DNA of 21,000 bases from Cloacimonetes bacterium UBA5210. Its GTDB lineage: Bacteria; Cloacimonadota; Cloacimonadia; Cloacimonadales; Cloacimonadaceae. The stretch is taken from positions 1-21,000 of the forward strand of contig DHVK01000020.1 in assembly GCA_002412625.1 (NCBI GenBank), read 5' to 3'. A program made the position numbers and the translations under genes. The notes below the pieces were generated by a model. The model did no database searches, was not told the origin of the DNA, and saw only the letters and a program-made list of their open reading frames with translations. Positions 7,789 to 15,270 of the stretch are shown here, piece by piece. Within the stretch, counting starts at the first letter, position 1, and every line of letters starts with the position of its first letter.

Positions 7789-7877
7789 CATTGATAGCTT
7801 ATCTGGCATCATAAAAACTCTACCAATACCGTTACCTGTTCAAGCATAGACAGATTATAAAGATGTCAAACATTTTC

Positions 7878-7907
7878 TATGTAGAAATTCTCGATTATTG
7901 ATGTCAA
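7878..7907 (-). promoter_or_regulatory. Candidate sigma70-like promoter for the lipoprotein gene
   Basis: On the minus strand TTGACA (7902-7907) is followed after 18 bases by TACATA (7878-7883). A second TTGACA lies at 7864-7869 but without a good -10 box at normal spacing. A start here would leave a leader of about 175 bases. The match could be chance in AT-rich DNA. Confidence 0.25.
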
Positions 7908-7983
7908 GAGCGGTACAGTGCCGCGCGAAGTGCCGGATGAATATGAGAGAATGCCCGCATCCTTCGGCTCCGTATCAACCTGA
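7885..7983 (+). other. Short coding-like stretch inside the 7.7-8.1 kb spacer
   Basis: The spacer 7697-8122 holds, besides the elements listed separately, a plus-strand frame of 32 codons closed by TGA at 7981-7983. Its latter part reads GTVPREVPDEYERMPASFGS, with codons typical of this genome's genes. There is no ATG or ribosome site giving it a start, and a TAG at 7882-7884 closes it upstream. It may be a remnant of a coding sequence or part of a dispersed repeat. The remaining spacer shows nothing else I can name. Confidence 0.3.
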
Positions 7984-8064
7984 ATTTTTCTTGATATTGA
8001 GCTGTTATATTGCTTTGCTCATGCGATAATCTGGGCTTTAGAATAGCTTGATCCCAGTTTGGAT

Positions 8065-8096
8065 AAAAAAGAAACCCCGGAGGATATCCGGGGTTT
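8065..8096 (-). terminator. Intrinsic terminator of the repeat-protein gene
   Basis: On the minus strand a 9-bp stem (AAACCCCGG/CCGGGGTTT, 8072-8096) with a seven-base loop is followed by a C and then six T residues (8065-8070). It lies about 27 bases beyond the stop codon at 8123. Confidence 0.9.
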
Positions 8097-8122
8097 AGAG
8101 ATGTTTTATGTGATTCAGTTAA

Positions 8123-11100
8123 CTATTTCATCAGCACCATTTTGCGGCTCTGGGTGCCTTTGGCATTGATAGCGGAGTAGAAATACACGCCACTTGCCAC
8201 GGTCGCACCGTTTGCATCTTTTCCATCCCAGTTGAAGCTGTGATCGCCTCGTTCCAGGTTGCCATCAAACAGGGTCTTTACCAGCTGACCTTTGGCGTTG
8301 TAGATGTTCAATCTGATGTTATCTTGCTTAGGCATGCTAAGTGCGATGGAAGTATTCGGATTGAACGGATTCGGATAGTTTTGTTTTAGGGTAGGGCGGA
8401 ATACTTGCGGTGCTACGGCATCGTTATTGGAAACGCTTTCGTTGTTCACGCGCATGGCGTACAAGCCCAGGATTTCTGTTTTTCCGCTACTCCGGCCATC
8501 TGCCCATACTACTATCGCGTTGTTGTCCAGTTCCACTGCCAGTGGTTCATACTGTGCTTTTCCCGCGTTTGAAAGTACCTGGCCAAAAGTACCAAGCACG
8601 AGTTCTCCGGTTGCATTCATATAGTTATAATAGATATCGCTGTCTTCGGCCATGAACTCTGCCCATGCAATCATCGTACCGGCTCCGGGGAATCCGACTG
8701 TAGTGGGATTGGTCTGAGTGGAGTCCTTTTCGATTACAAAGTAGCCCAGTTCACCCCAGAGGTCAGTTCCCGCAAAGTCATATTTCTTTGCGATGATGTC
8801 GTGCATGCCATTAACGTTTTCGCACCATGTTGTTACGATGCCGTTGTGGACAACGCTGACCGAGGCAAATTCCTGTTCGTTACCTCTGTTTGCGAGGCTC
8901 ACACCGGCAGGGTTCCACAAGCGTTGACCGTCTCTGGATACGTGTTGGCTAAAGTATTGCAACATCCCGTTGCGCATGTCTCTCCAAGTTACATATATAC
9001 CCTGAGGAGTGCGTTGGGCTACGGGGGAGAGCTGCACGGTCATGGTGCTGATATCTGTGAGCATCAGGCCTTCCGCAGTCCAACCAGTAGCTGCGTCACC
9101 ATCAGAGTTTACCCGTTTCGCCCAAACGGTCTGTTTGTTTGTAGTAGGATTCACTCTGTGCCAGACGTAAGTATCGTCCACGATCTGGGTTAGTTTAGTT
9201 TCTTCCTGCAAAGCAGCTCCGGTAAGCACGGAAATCATTTTGCCGGAAGGACCCCATTGTTTTTGATCATTTTCAATTCTTTGACCATAGACGTGGTAGC
9301 GGAATCTGGTGCCGACCAAATCCCAGCTGGACCAGCCAATGTAGAAGGAGTTGTTGAAATAGCTGATGCGGGGGTCTACCTGGCTCAGAGGATCGTCGTC
9401 AGTGACCTTGATTCCGTTGTCGCCCCAAAGTCTCTCTCCACTTGGAGAGAGGAGCTGCGCGTAGATGTTTGAGGCACCGGTGCGATCATCAGTCCAGACG
9501 ATTGCCACATGGTTATCTTCGGTAACAACTGCCTGAGGGTTGTATTGGCTGCCGACACCATCCAGCGTAACGGTTCTGCCATTGGTTTCCAGAAGAGTTT
9601 GGCCGTCCTGTGTAAGTATTTGGTAATATATGCGGTAGCCTTCATTGGCAAACCGGGTATCCTGCCAAAGGATTACAGTATCATTGCTACGAGCCACGAT
9701 CTTATATTCACCTTTCGGAGTGTCTCCACTAAGCCCCCAGAAAACCTGTACGCCATTATCTGCCAACATGGTCGTGCCAGAGGGATTTAGTACCTGATAA
9801 TAGATACCGATGCTGCCGTTGCGGTTGTCCATCCAATTGATAAACACATTGCTACCGGAGACTTTTACCAAGCCGCCATTTTGTTCGTTTGGCATGGTGC
9901 AGATAGCTTTGCCACCGGCAGTCCACAAAGCTTCTCCAGCGGCATTCAGGTGTTGAGCATAAACGTCATCGTTGGGGCTATTGCCATTGCGTAGGTCGTC
10001 CCAAACGATATACACACCACCATTGCCATCGGAAGCCATCCGCTGTCCGATCTGGGCAAAATCAGCGGTTGATACGGCAATCCCACTTTCACCCCAAAGC
10101 TTTGTGCCATCGGCAGCCAGCTTTTGGGCAAAGAGATCCGCATTCTGTGAATCAAGGCGGAAATCTTCCCAGACGATCACGGCCGCGTTGTCGGAAGTAG
10201 CCTGGATGCGGGGATTTTGCTGCGGAGCAGGGATCGAGGCGCTTTGATCAGAATAAACTATAAAGGGATCGGACCAGAGCATTTGTCCGGCGATGTTTAC
10301 TTTTTGCGCATAGATATCGGGGTCGTTGTTGCGTTGATCGGTCCAGGTGAAGATAAATTCCCCGTTGCCAATGGCTGCCATACGTACACCGGTTTGGTTG
10401 CCGGTAGCAATGGCAAGACCAAGCGGGGCATCCCAAGTCATGTTGCCATCTGCATCGTAGTGCTTGGCGTAGATATTGGCATCGCCCACATAGGTGTGGG
10501 TATAGGCCAACATCATACCGCCCTGACCATCGGGGAGCATGGTGTTTTGAATCTCGTCCCCGGGTCCGTTTGCCACTGGGATGCCGTTAACCGTCCACAG
10601 GGGGGCACCGCTGGAAGAAATATGTTGGGCATAAAGGTCTTTGCTGGGATTACGGCTATCGCCCCAGATAATGAAAGCCCCACCGGCAAGATCAGGCTCC
10701 ATGTTCAGCCCAAGCTGCATTCCGGGCAGTGTGCAAACCGGCACTCCACCTTCCTGCCACAAAAGCTGTCCTTGGTTGTTGATCTTTTGAGCATATACAT
10801 TTCCGTCCAGATCGTCAAAGAAGTCGATCCAGGCAATGATATAGTTTCCATCTGAAGATTTGGTGATCACCGGATCTTCTTGGCGATCCGGTTTACCGTC
10901 TACCAATAATGGTTCCGGCCAAACCATATTTCCGGAAGCATCAACTTTCTGAGCCCACAAATCGCGTTCTCCAAGTTTGGTATCACTCCAAACATATATC
11001 GCTCCACCATCATTGGTTTCTGTACCGGTGCGGAACCACTCGATATTTACACCTTGGCGGATCGCGACCGCATCTTCCCACATCAATGCTGCAGGTAATA

Positions 11101-11146
11101 TGGCAATCGCGCAAAGCAATAGCATAATAAGTGTTATCTGTTTCAC
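8123..11146 (-). CDS. Secreted propeller-like repeat protein with FlgD-like C-terminal sorting domain
   Basis: A protein of about 1007 residues of unknown function. A signal peptide (MKQITLIMLLLCAIAILPA) is followed by about 16 repeats of some 50-58 residues, with consensus W-x-D-x-R ... D-I-Y-A-Q-x-L ... G-x-x-L-W ... G-I-x-V, for example WTDQRNNDPDIYAQKVN and WTDDRTGASNIYAQLL. Such repeats suit one or two beta-propellers. The C-terminus is a FlgD-Ig-like domain beginning QNYPNPFNPNTSIAL and ending SGVYFYSAINAKGTQSRKMV, which acts as a secretion or anchoring signal in type IX-like systems of related phyla. The start is taken as the GTG at 11146, because AAGGAG lies six bases upstream; the ATG at 11152 directly abuts that site, and one at 11206 has no support. 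It is transcribed alone, with its own terminator. Probably extracellular or surface-exposed; the ligand is unknown. Confidence 0.87.
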   Translation of the reverse strand: MKQITLIMLLLCAIAILPAALMWEDAVAIRQGVNIEWFRTGTETNDGGAIYVWSDTKLGERDLWAQKVDASGNMVWPEPLLVDGKPDRQEDPVITKSSDGNYIIAWIDFFDDLDGNVYAQKINNQGQLLWQEGGVPVCTLPGMQLGLNMEPDLAGGAFIIWGDSRNPSKDLYAQHISSSGAPLWTVNGIPVANGPGDEIQNTMLPDGQGGMMLAYTHTYVGDANIYAKHYDADGNMTWDAPLGLAIATGNQTGVRMAAIGNGEFIFTWTDQRNNDPDIYAQKVNIAGQMLWSDPFIVYSDQSASIPAPQQNPRIQATSDNAAVIVWEDFRLDSQNADLFAQKLAADGTKLWGESGIAVSTADFAQIGQRMASDGNGGVYIVWDDLRNGNSPNDDVYAQHLNAAGEALWTAGGKAICTMPNEQNGGLVKVSGSNVFINWMDNRNGSIGIYYQVLNPSGTTMLADNGVQVFWGLSGDTPKGEYKIVARSNDTVILWQDTRFANEGYRIYYQILTQDGQTLLETNGRTVTLDGVGSQYNPQAVVTEDNHVAIVWTDDRTGASNIYAQLLSPSGERLWGDNGIKVTDDDPLSQVDPRISYFNNSFYIGWSSWDLVGTRFRYHVYGQRIENDQKQWGPSGKMISVLTGAALQEETKLTQIVDDTYVWHRVNPTTNKQTVWAKRVNSDGDAATGWTAEGLMLTDISTMTVQLSPVAQRTPQGIYVTWRDMRNGMLQYFSQHVSRDGQRLWNPAGVSLANRGNEQEFASVSVVHNGIVTTWCENVNGMHDIIAKKYDFAGTDLWGELGYFVIEKDSTQTNPTTVGFPGAGTMIAWAEFMAEDSDIYYNYMNATGELVLGTFGQVLSNAGKAQYEPLAVELDNNAIVVWADGRSSGKTEILGLYAMRVNNESVSNNDAVAPQVFRPTLKQNYPNPFNPNTSIALSMPKQDNIRLNIYNAKGQLVKTLFDGNLERGDHSFNWDGKDANGATVASGVYFYSAINAKGTQSRKMVLMK

Positions 11147-11152
11147 AGGCAT

Positions 11153-11158
11153 CTCCTT
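11153..11158 (-). promoter_or_regulatory. Ribosome binding site favouring a GTG start
   Basis: AAGGAG on the minus strand directly touches the ATG at 11150-11152 but is six bases from the in-frame GTG at 11144-11146. Normal Shine-Dalgarno spacing therefore favours the GTG, which also gives an MKQ-type signal peptide start. Confidence 0.7.
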
Positions 11159-11200
11159 ATGTTTAATTAATATTCCACAAAATCTATGCTCAAAATGCCC

Positions 11201-11215
11201 TGTCAATCAATTGAC
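11201..11215. promoter_or_regulatory. Inverted repeat overlapping a -35-like hexamer upstream of the repeat-protein gene
   Basis: GTCAAT (11202-11207) and ATTGAC (11210-11215) form a perfect 6-bp inverted repeat with a two-base centre. The minus-strand TTGACA at 11201-11206 lies in it, but no good -10 box follows at 16-18 bases. This could be an operator or a chance palindrome. Confidence 0.3.
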
Positions 11216-11224
11216 GTGGCACCG

Positions 11225-11246
11225 GCAACACTATTGAATGCAAGAA
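11225..11246 (-). promoter_or_regulatory. Upstream element shared with the lipoprotein gene (copy 2)
   Basis: This is the partner of 7767-7788, with 17 of 22 bases identical, located 79-100 bases before the GTG start. See copy 1 for the core sequence. The rest of the gap, 11247-11368, holds no recognisable gene, and no clear terminator for the guanine deaminase operon. Confidence 0.35.
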
Positions 11247-11368
11247 GGATTCCAAAACCCCTTTATATTGAGCAGGGGGGTATATACAGGGAGCGAAAAG
11301 TAGGATATAACAATATGCGCATGATGCATTTAAAGTATAGAAATGCTTTTCTGACGCGACAGCCTGAT

Positions 11369-12586
11369 TTAGTTACGATTCTCAAGCATGCTATTGCCTG
11401 AAACCAGAACTTTAGTCAAAGTGAAATCATCATGGCTAAAGAAGAGCTGACCCAGGCTATGTTCTCCGATTTGCAGCCCCTGTGGGACTCTGTAAAACAA
11501 GATGTCCGCGTTTTTTCCAGGTTTAAGCGAACCGATGCGCGCATCCAGATCCAGGATTGTTGCGTTGCCCAGAGTGCAACTATATAGCATCTCAGCGGGT
11601 TGTACGACTGTGCTGCTCTGGCGGTAATTCATCTGTTTACCATGGTAGAGCATGTTCAGGGATGTTCCGGCACCCACGTCACTTCCCAAACCAAAAGGAA
11701 CACCATGATCAACGATTCTTTGCAGGGGATATTCGCCACTTTTCAGATAGAAGTTCGAATCCGGACAATGAGCAATCGTGGAGCCGCTTTCTTTGAGCAT
11801 GCTTAGTTCATTATCGGCCAGATGAATGCCATGTCCCAGAATGGTTCTGGTGCCCAGGATGCCGAAGTCGCGATACACTTCGGTGTAGCAAGACTTCCTA
11901 AAAATCTCTTTCACCCAAGCTATTTCGTCATGGTTTTCCGAGAGGTGGGTTTGGATAAACGCTTTGTTTTGGGCGGCATAGTTTCCAACTTCGCGCATCA
12001 AATCAGCAGAACAGGTGGGGGCGAAGCGGGGAGTAAAGATGTAACTCAGCAAGGGGTCATCCCACTTCTCGTTGAGCTCGATGCTGTGTTTCAGGGCGTA
12101 ATCCGTGCTATGCTGCAAGTATTCCGGAGAGTTCATGTCCATCATGGTCATTCCGATTTTTGCATGAATTCCCATATCCTTGGCAACATCAAAGGCGATA
12201 TCAGCGGTTTCTCGGAATGGTGCAGTATAGATCACCGAGAAAGTGGTCCCCATCCTGAGTAGAGCGGTGTAGAACTCCCTGCTTAATGCAGTTGCGTAAG
12301 CAGCATCGCGGGAGCGCTGTTCCTCCGGGAATACGCTTTGCTCCAGCCAGGGTAACAAGGCGGGGTAATACAAGCCACGAATGCGATATTGAGAAAGATG
12401 AACATGCAAATCAATCAAACCCGGCAGGCACAGGCAGGCGCGCTGGTCTTCCCAAGCACCATCAAAGTCCTTGAATGGGAGGATGCCCACGATTTTGCCA
12501 GCTTCTATGCTGATAATGTGATCAGGCAAGAACTCTGCCTGGTAACGGGAAACAGGGTTGAAGATGTGTGTCCGGATGTTCTTCAT
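11369..12586 (-). CDS. guaD: Guanine deaminase
   Basis: It hydrolyses guanine to xanthine and ammonia in the cytoplasm, a step of purine breakdown. The 405 residues match the amidohydrolase-superfamily GuaD pattern closely. Metal ligands are H61 and H63 in LPGLIDLHVHLSQ, H214 in THLSEN (with E217), H252 in GHGIHL, and D303 in GSDVGAGTS. GuaD-specific marks are LLPWLEQSVFPEE, GMTMMDMNSPEYL, TPRFAPTC at 185-192, and AHCPDSNFYLKSGEYPL. It is a little shorter than many GuaD proteins (about 430-450) but appears complete. The ATG at 12586 has GGAGG seven bases upstream, inside the preceding gene, and overlaps that gene's stop by four bases. It is the last gene of the long minus-strand operon. It could feed xanthine to a hydroxylase matured by the XdhC protein at 4648-5433; that link is inference. 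Confidence 0.9.
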   Translation of the reverse strand: MKNIRTHIFNPVSRYQAEFLPDHIISIEAGKIVGILPFKDFDGAWEDQRACLCLPGLIDLHVHLSQYRIRGLYYPALLPWLEQSVFPEEQRSRDAAYATALSREFYTALLRMGTTFSVIYTAPFRETADIAFDVAKDMGIHAKIGMTMMDMNSPEYLQHSTDYALKHSIELNEKWDDPLLSYIFTPRFAPTCSADLMREVGNYAAQNKAFIQTHLSENHDEIAWVKEIFRKSCYTEVYRDFGILGTRTILGHGIHLADNELSMLKESGSTIAHCPDSNFYLKSGEYPLQRIVDHGVPFGLGSDVGAGTSLNMLYHGKQMNYRQSSTVVQPAEMLYSCTLGNATILDLDARIGSLKPGKNADILFYRVPQGLQIGEHSLGQLFFSHDDFTLTKVLVSGNSMLENRN

Positions 12587-15270
12587 TGTTTGCCTCCGAC
12601 AATCTCGTAGCGGATCAGGCGGGCTTTGCCCAAACCGAAGTGTAGCTCCGGCGCGTTTTGGGTGCTGCTTCCTTTGGCGGAGCTAAGCTCGCGAATCAGG
12701 CTATACTCTTTACCAGATTCATCTTGCAAATAGAGCTTGACTCTGGTCCCAAAAGCGGGGCTGTTTGGATGAGGCTGGTGCCCTTCGCCTATCTCGATAA
12801 GCTCTACCTGATTACCTTTGTGAACCGGCTTCAGGTACAAAGACTGATTAGAGCCTGCGGTCACATTACTGAGGAATTTGGTGCCGCTTCCGCTGCCGAT
12901 TACCAGATCAATGAGGCCGTCCCGGTTCAGGTCTCCCGCCGCGCAGGACCATCCATTATATACTCTTGCGCCACTCAGATAAGTGATGTCGGTGAATGTG
13001 CCATCACCATTGTTGCGATACAGATAGCTTCGGTCGTTTTCATAGACCGAAGTGATGTAGATGTCCAGAAAACCATCGTTATCCGCGTCAAAGAATAGCG
13101 GTTCAGCGTGCAATTCATCGTAGGTGATCCCGCTTTGGGCGGTGATATCCGTGAACTGCCAGAAATATAGGGTGTCGGCAGCGATGACTCTGCTGCACAG
13201 ACCGTCATTGCGCAACAACATGGTTTTGTCCGAAATGTCCATAAACCTGGGATGAGCAAGATTGGCGATGATCAAATCCAGATCTCCGTCATTATCAAAA
13301 TCCCCCCAGTCGGCGCCAATGCTATGTCCGAAATATCCGTTCTTGTTTGTTCCAGCCACAGAGTACAACGCGCCAAGATCAACAAAGAGAGTGTCAGCTT
13401 GTTTGTACAAGAAGTTTCTGTTTAAACGGTAGTTTGTTACCAGAATCTCTTGCTTGCCGTCGTTGTCAAAATCCGCGGGGGCAACACCTCTGCCGGCCAG
13501 CCCCGGATTATCGGTGTAGGGCGGGAGCAGGAAGCCCATGCTCTGGCTGCGATTGCTGAAAGAGCCTTCCTGGTTGTGCCAAAAGGCATCCGGATAACCG
13601 CTGCGGCTTTGCCAGCTTTCATAATTTGCCATGTACAAAGAAGGGTATCCGCTGCCGTCAATATCCACGAAAGCAACGCCTTCCGTGGGCATGAGATCGT
13701 TGATATCACCGGTTTTGGGGTTCACGTTCACGAAGCTGCCATCGCTGTTTTGCTTCATCAGCGCGTCGCCTCTGCCTTCAGCGCTGTGCGAAATGCTGAC
13801 AAAATCCAGAAGTCCGTCTTTGTTGAAATCCGCCCAGATCCCGCCACTGGCATTTAGGGAAAGGGCAAGCATGGTGTCAGGATGGGCACGTAACTCAAAG
13901 GCACCATGATTTTTGAATATATGTGCTCCATTGAACAGGATGTCGATGAGGCCGTCGTTATCATGGTCTGCCAAAGCAACGCGGGTAAAACGCTTTGCGT
14001 CCAGCGCATGGGTGTCTTCAAAGATAATTCCTTCATACTTGAAAACCCGGCGTAAATGATCCAGAGGGTCAGTGTTGATCTTGCGTGCTGCCAGAATGCC
14101 GGCAATAAGCGCATAAGCGTCGTCGTCATAGCGCTTGCGGGGAGAGCCCAGGATCAGGCAGTGGCCGAATTCCCGGATTGCTTCATGTTGTAGCCTGCGG
14201 GTTTTGAACAGGGATAAGTATTTGCCGCGCCAGAAATGCAGTTCTGCTTCTTCTCCGCGGTCGTTGCTGGAAAACCGGATATTATCGAAGATTGCCAAGT
14301 CCTTCTTTTGTTGCTTTCTAAGCTTGTTAAACAGCCTGATGTTGTCGTCTTCATCACCAAAGCGGCCGAGGGTTCCGATCAAAGCGTAGTAATGGGCTTT
14401 TGCGATTTGCAGGCTTACGCGGCTCTGCCAGTCCTGTCCTTGGTAAGTGTCGAATAAAACCGGAGCGCTATCGCTTTGGAGGGCAAAATCAAGACAGCTG
14501 AAGGCCAAATTCAATAGTTCTTGGTTACTCTTGAACTCCGCGGCATCTCTGCGTAAGCCGGGGCTGAGGATGAATAAACTGCTGATATAGGCATGGGCGG
14601 CTGATCTTCGTCCCTTCTCGCTCAGGCTTGTGAACAAAGTCTCATATTCCTTCAATTGGGCCAGGTGATAGAGTTCGTAATAATATGCTGCCTGGTGCCA
14701 GATCGAGTTGGGATAGCTTTCTTCAAAGGAGGCAATCAATTCCAGCGCGTCATAACTGCTAACCTGAGTTGATATCTCGTCCATCACACTCTTCGCCCCG
14801 GCTTCAATGATGCCGTTGTATTGCGGCAGGCTTTGGATCAGGTGGACGATGTCTTCATCCTCGCTGGCAGTGGTGTAGTGTGCAAAAACCAGAGAATCCA
14901 CCGGATTGGGAAAGCTGTTGCTAAGCACAGTGGTGCGAATCAGGAGTTCGCTTTCGTCCGGATCCGCGCTTTGGATGATCAGCCATTGCAGGGCGTCTTC
15001 CAGAGAACCGAAATCGCGCGCGATCAGATAGTGAAGCTCTGCTGCCAGATCTATTTGTTTGGTTCTTTGTGCATATTCCAGCAAGCTCTCGCGGTCGGAT
15101 CGATCCGTCGAATAGCGCAAGTTCAAAAAGTCTGCTTCGTATTTTTGGATCAAGTGATACTGCTCTTTATTCAATAGGAAACGCAGATCGTCTGCCGTTA
15201 CGAGTGCGGATATCGCATTAAGAGATATCAGACATAGAATTAAGCAAAGTGATCTAAAGTGTTTTGTCAT
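12583..15270 (-). CDS. Secreted FG-GAP/VCBS-repeat protein with ASPIC/UnbV C-terminus (CRTAC1-like)
   Basis: An 895-residue exported protein of unknown role. Residues 1-22 are a signal peptide. Residues of about 25-415 are mostly helical, in the style of tetratricopeptide-type repeats (for example RGEEAELHFWRGKYLSLF, YALIAGILAARK). From about 430 to 800 come seven FG-GAP-like repeats with calcium-binding-like D-x-D-x-D/N-G-x-x-D loops (DHDNDGLID, DFNKDGLLD, DIDGSGYPS, DFDNDGKQE, DFDNDGDLD, DADNDGFLD, DLNRDGLID), predicted to form a propeller. Residues of about 835-895 match the ASPIC/UnbV ending (NSPAFGTRVKLYL, LHFGLGKA). No FlgD-like sorting domain is present. The ATG at 15270 has GGAAG a few bases upstream and lies inside hslO (17-base overlap); the end overlaps guaD by four bases. 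A long surface or periplasmic protein inside a housekeeping operon is unusual. Confidence 0.85.
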   Translation of the reverse strand: MTKHFRSLCLILCLISLNAISALVTADDLRFLLNKEQYHLIQKYEADFLNLRYSTDRSDRESLLEYAQRTKQIDLAAELHYLIARDFGSLEDALQWLIIQSADPDESELLIRTTVLSNSFPNPVDSLVFAHYTTASEDEDIVHLIQSLPQYNGIIEAGAKSVMDEISTQVSSYDALELIASFEESYPNSIWHQAAYYYELYHLAQLKEYETLFTSLSEKGRRSAAHAYISSLFILSPGLRRDAAEFKSNQELLNLAFSCLDFALQSDSAPVLFDTYQGQDWQSRVSLQIAKAHYYALIGTLGRFGDEDDNIRLFNKLRKQQKKDLAIFDNIRFSSNDRGEEAELHFWRGKYLSLFKTRRLQHEAIREFGHCLILGSPRKRYDDDAYALIAGILAARKINTDPLDHLRRVFKYEGIIFEDTHALDAKRFTRVALADHDNDGLIDILFNGAHIFKNHGAFELRAHPDTMLALSLNASGGIWADFNKDGLLDFVSISHSAEGRGDALMKQNSDGSFVNVNPKTGDINDLMPTEGVAFVDIDGSGYPSLYMANYESWQSRSGYPDAFWHNQEGSFSNRSQSMGFLLPPYTDNPGLAGRGVAPADFDNDGKQEILVTNYRLNRNFLYKQADTLFVDLGALYSVAGTNKNGYFGHSIGADWGDFDNDGDLDLIIANLAHPRFMDISDKTMLLRNDGLCSRVIAADTLYFWQFTDITAQSGITYDELHAEPLFFDADNDGFLDIYITSVYENDRSYLYRNNGDGTFTDITYLSGARVYNGWSCAAGDLNRDGLIDLVIGSGSGTKFLSNVTAGSNQSLYLKPVHKGNQVELIEIGEGHQPHPNSPAFGTRVKLYLQDESGKEYSLIRELSSAKGSSTQNAPELHFGLGKARLIRYEIVGGKQ

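Noticed and set aside
10217..10855. 212-codon plus-strand frame antisense to the repeat-protein gene
   Set aside because: It is the mirror of repeated coding sequence with strong codon bias; no ribosome site, signal or family motif.
8123..11146. Repeats in this gene as a DNA-level tandem array or CRISPR
   Set aside because: The repetition is in the protein motif only; unit length varies and the DNA has diverged. No CRISPR-style repeat and spacer pattern exists anywhere in the window.
11147..11206. ATG at 11206 as start of the repeat protein
   Set aside because: It would put charged, unrelated residues before a complete signal peptide, and the ribosome site lies downstream of it.
11326..11350. 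Hairpin GCATTT/AAATGC followed by TTTT, beyond the guanine deaminase stop
   Set aside because: The T run follows on the plus strand, whereas the operon ends on the minus strand; there is no plus-strand gene for it to terminate.
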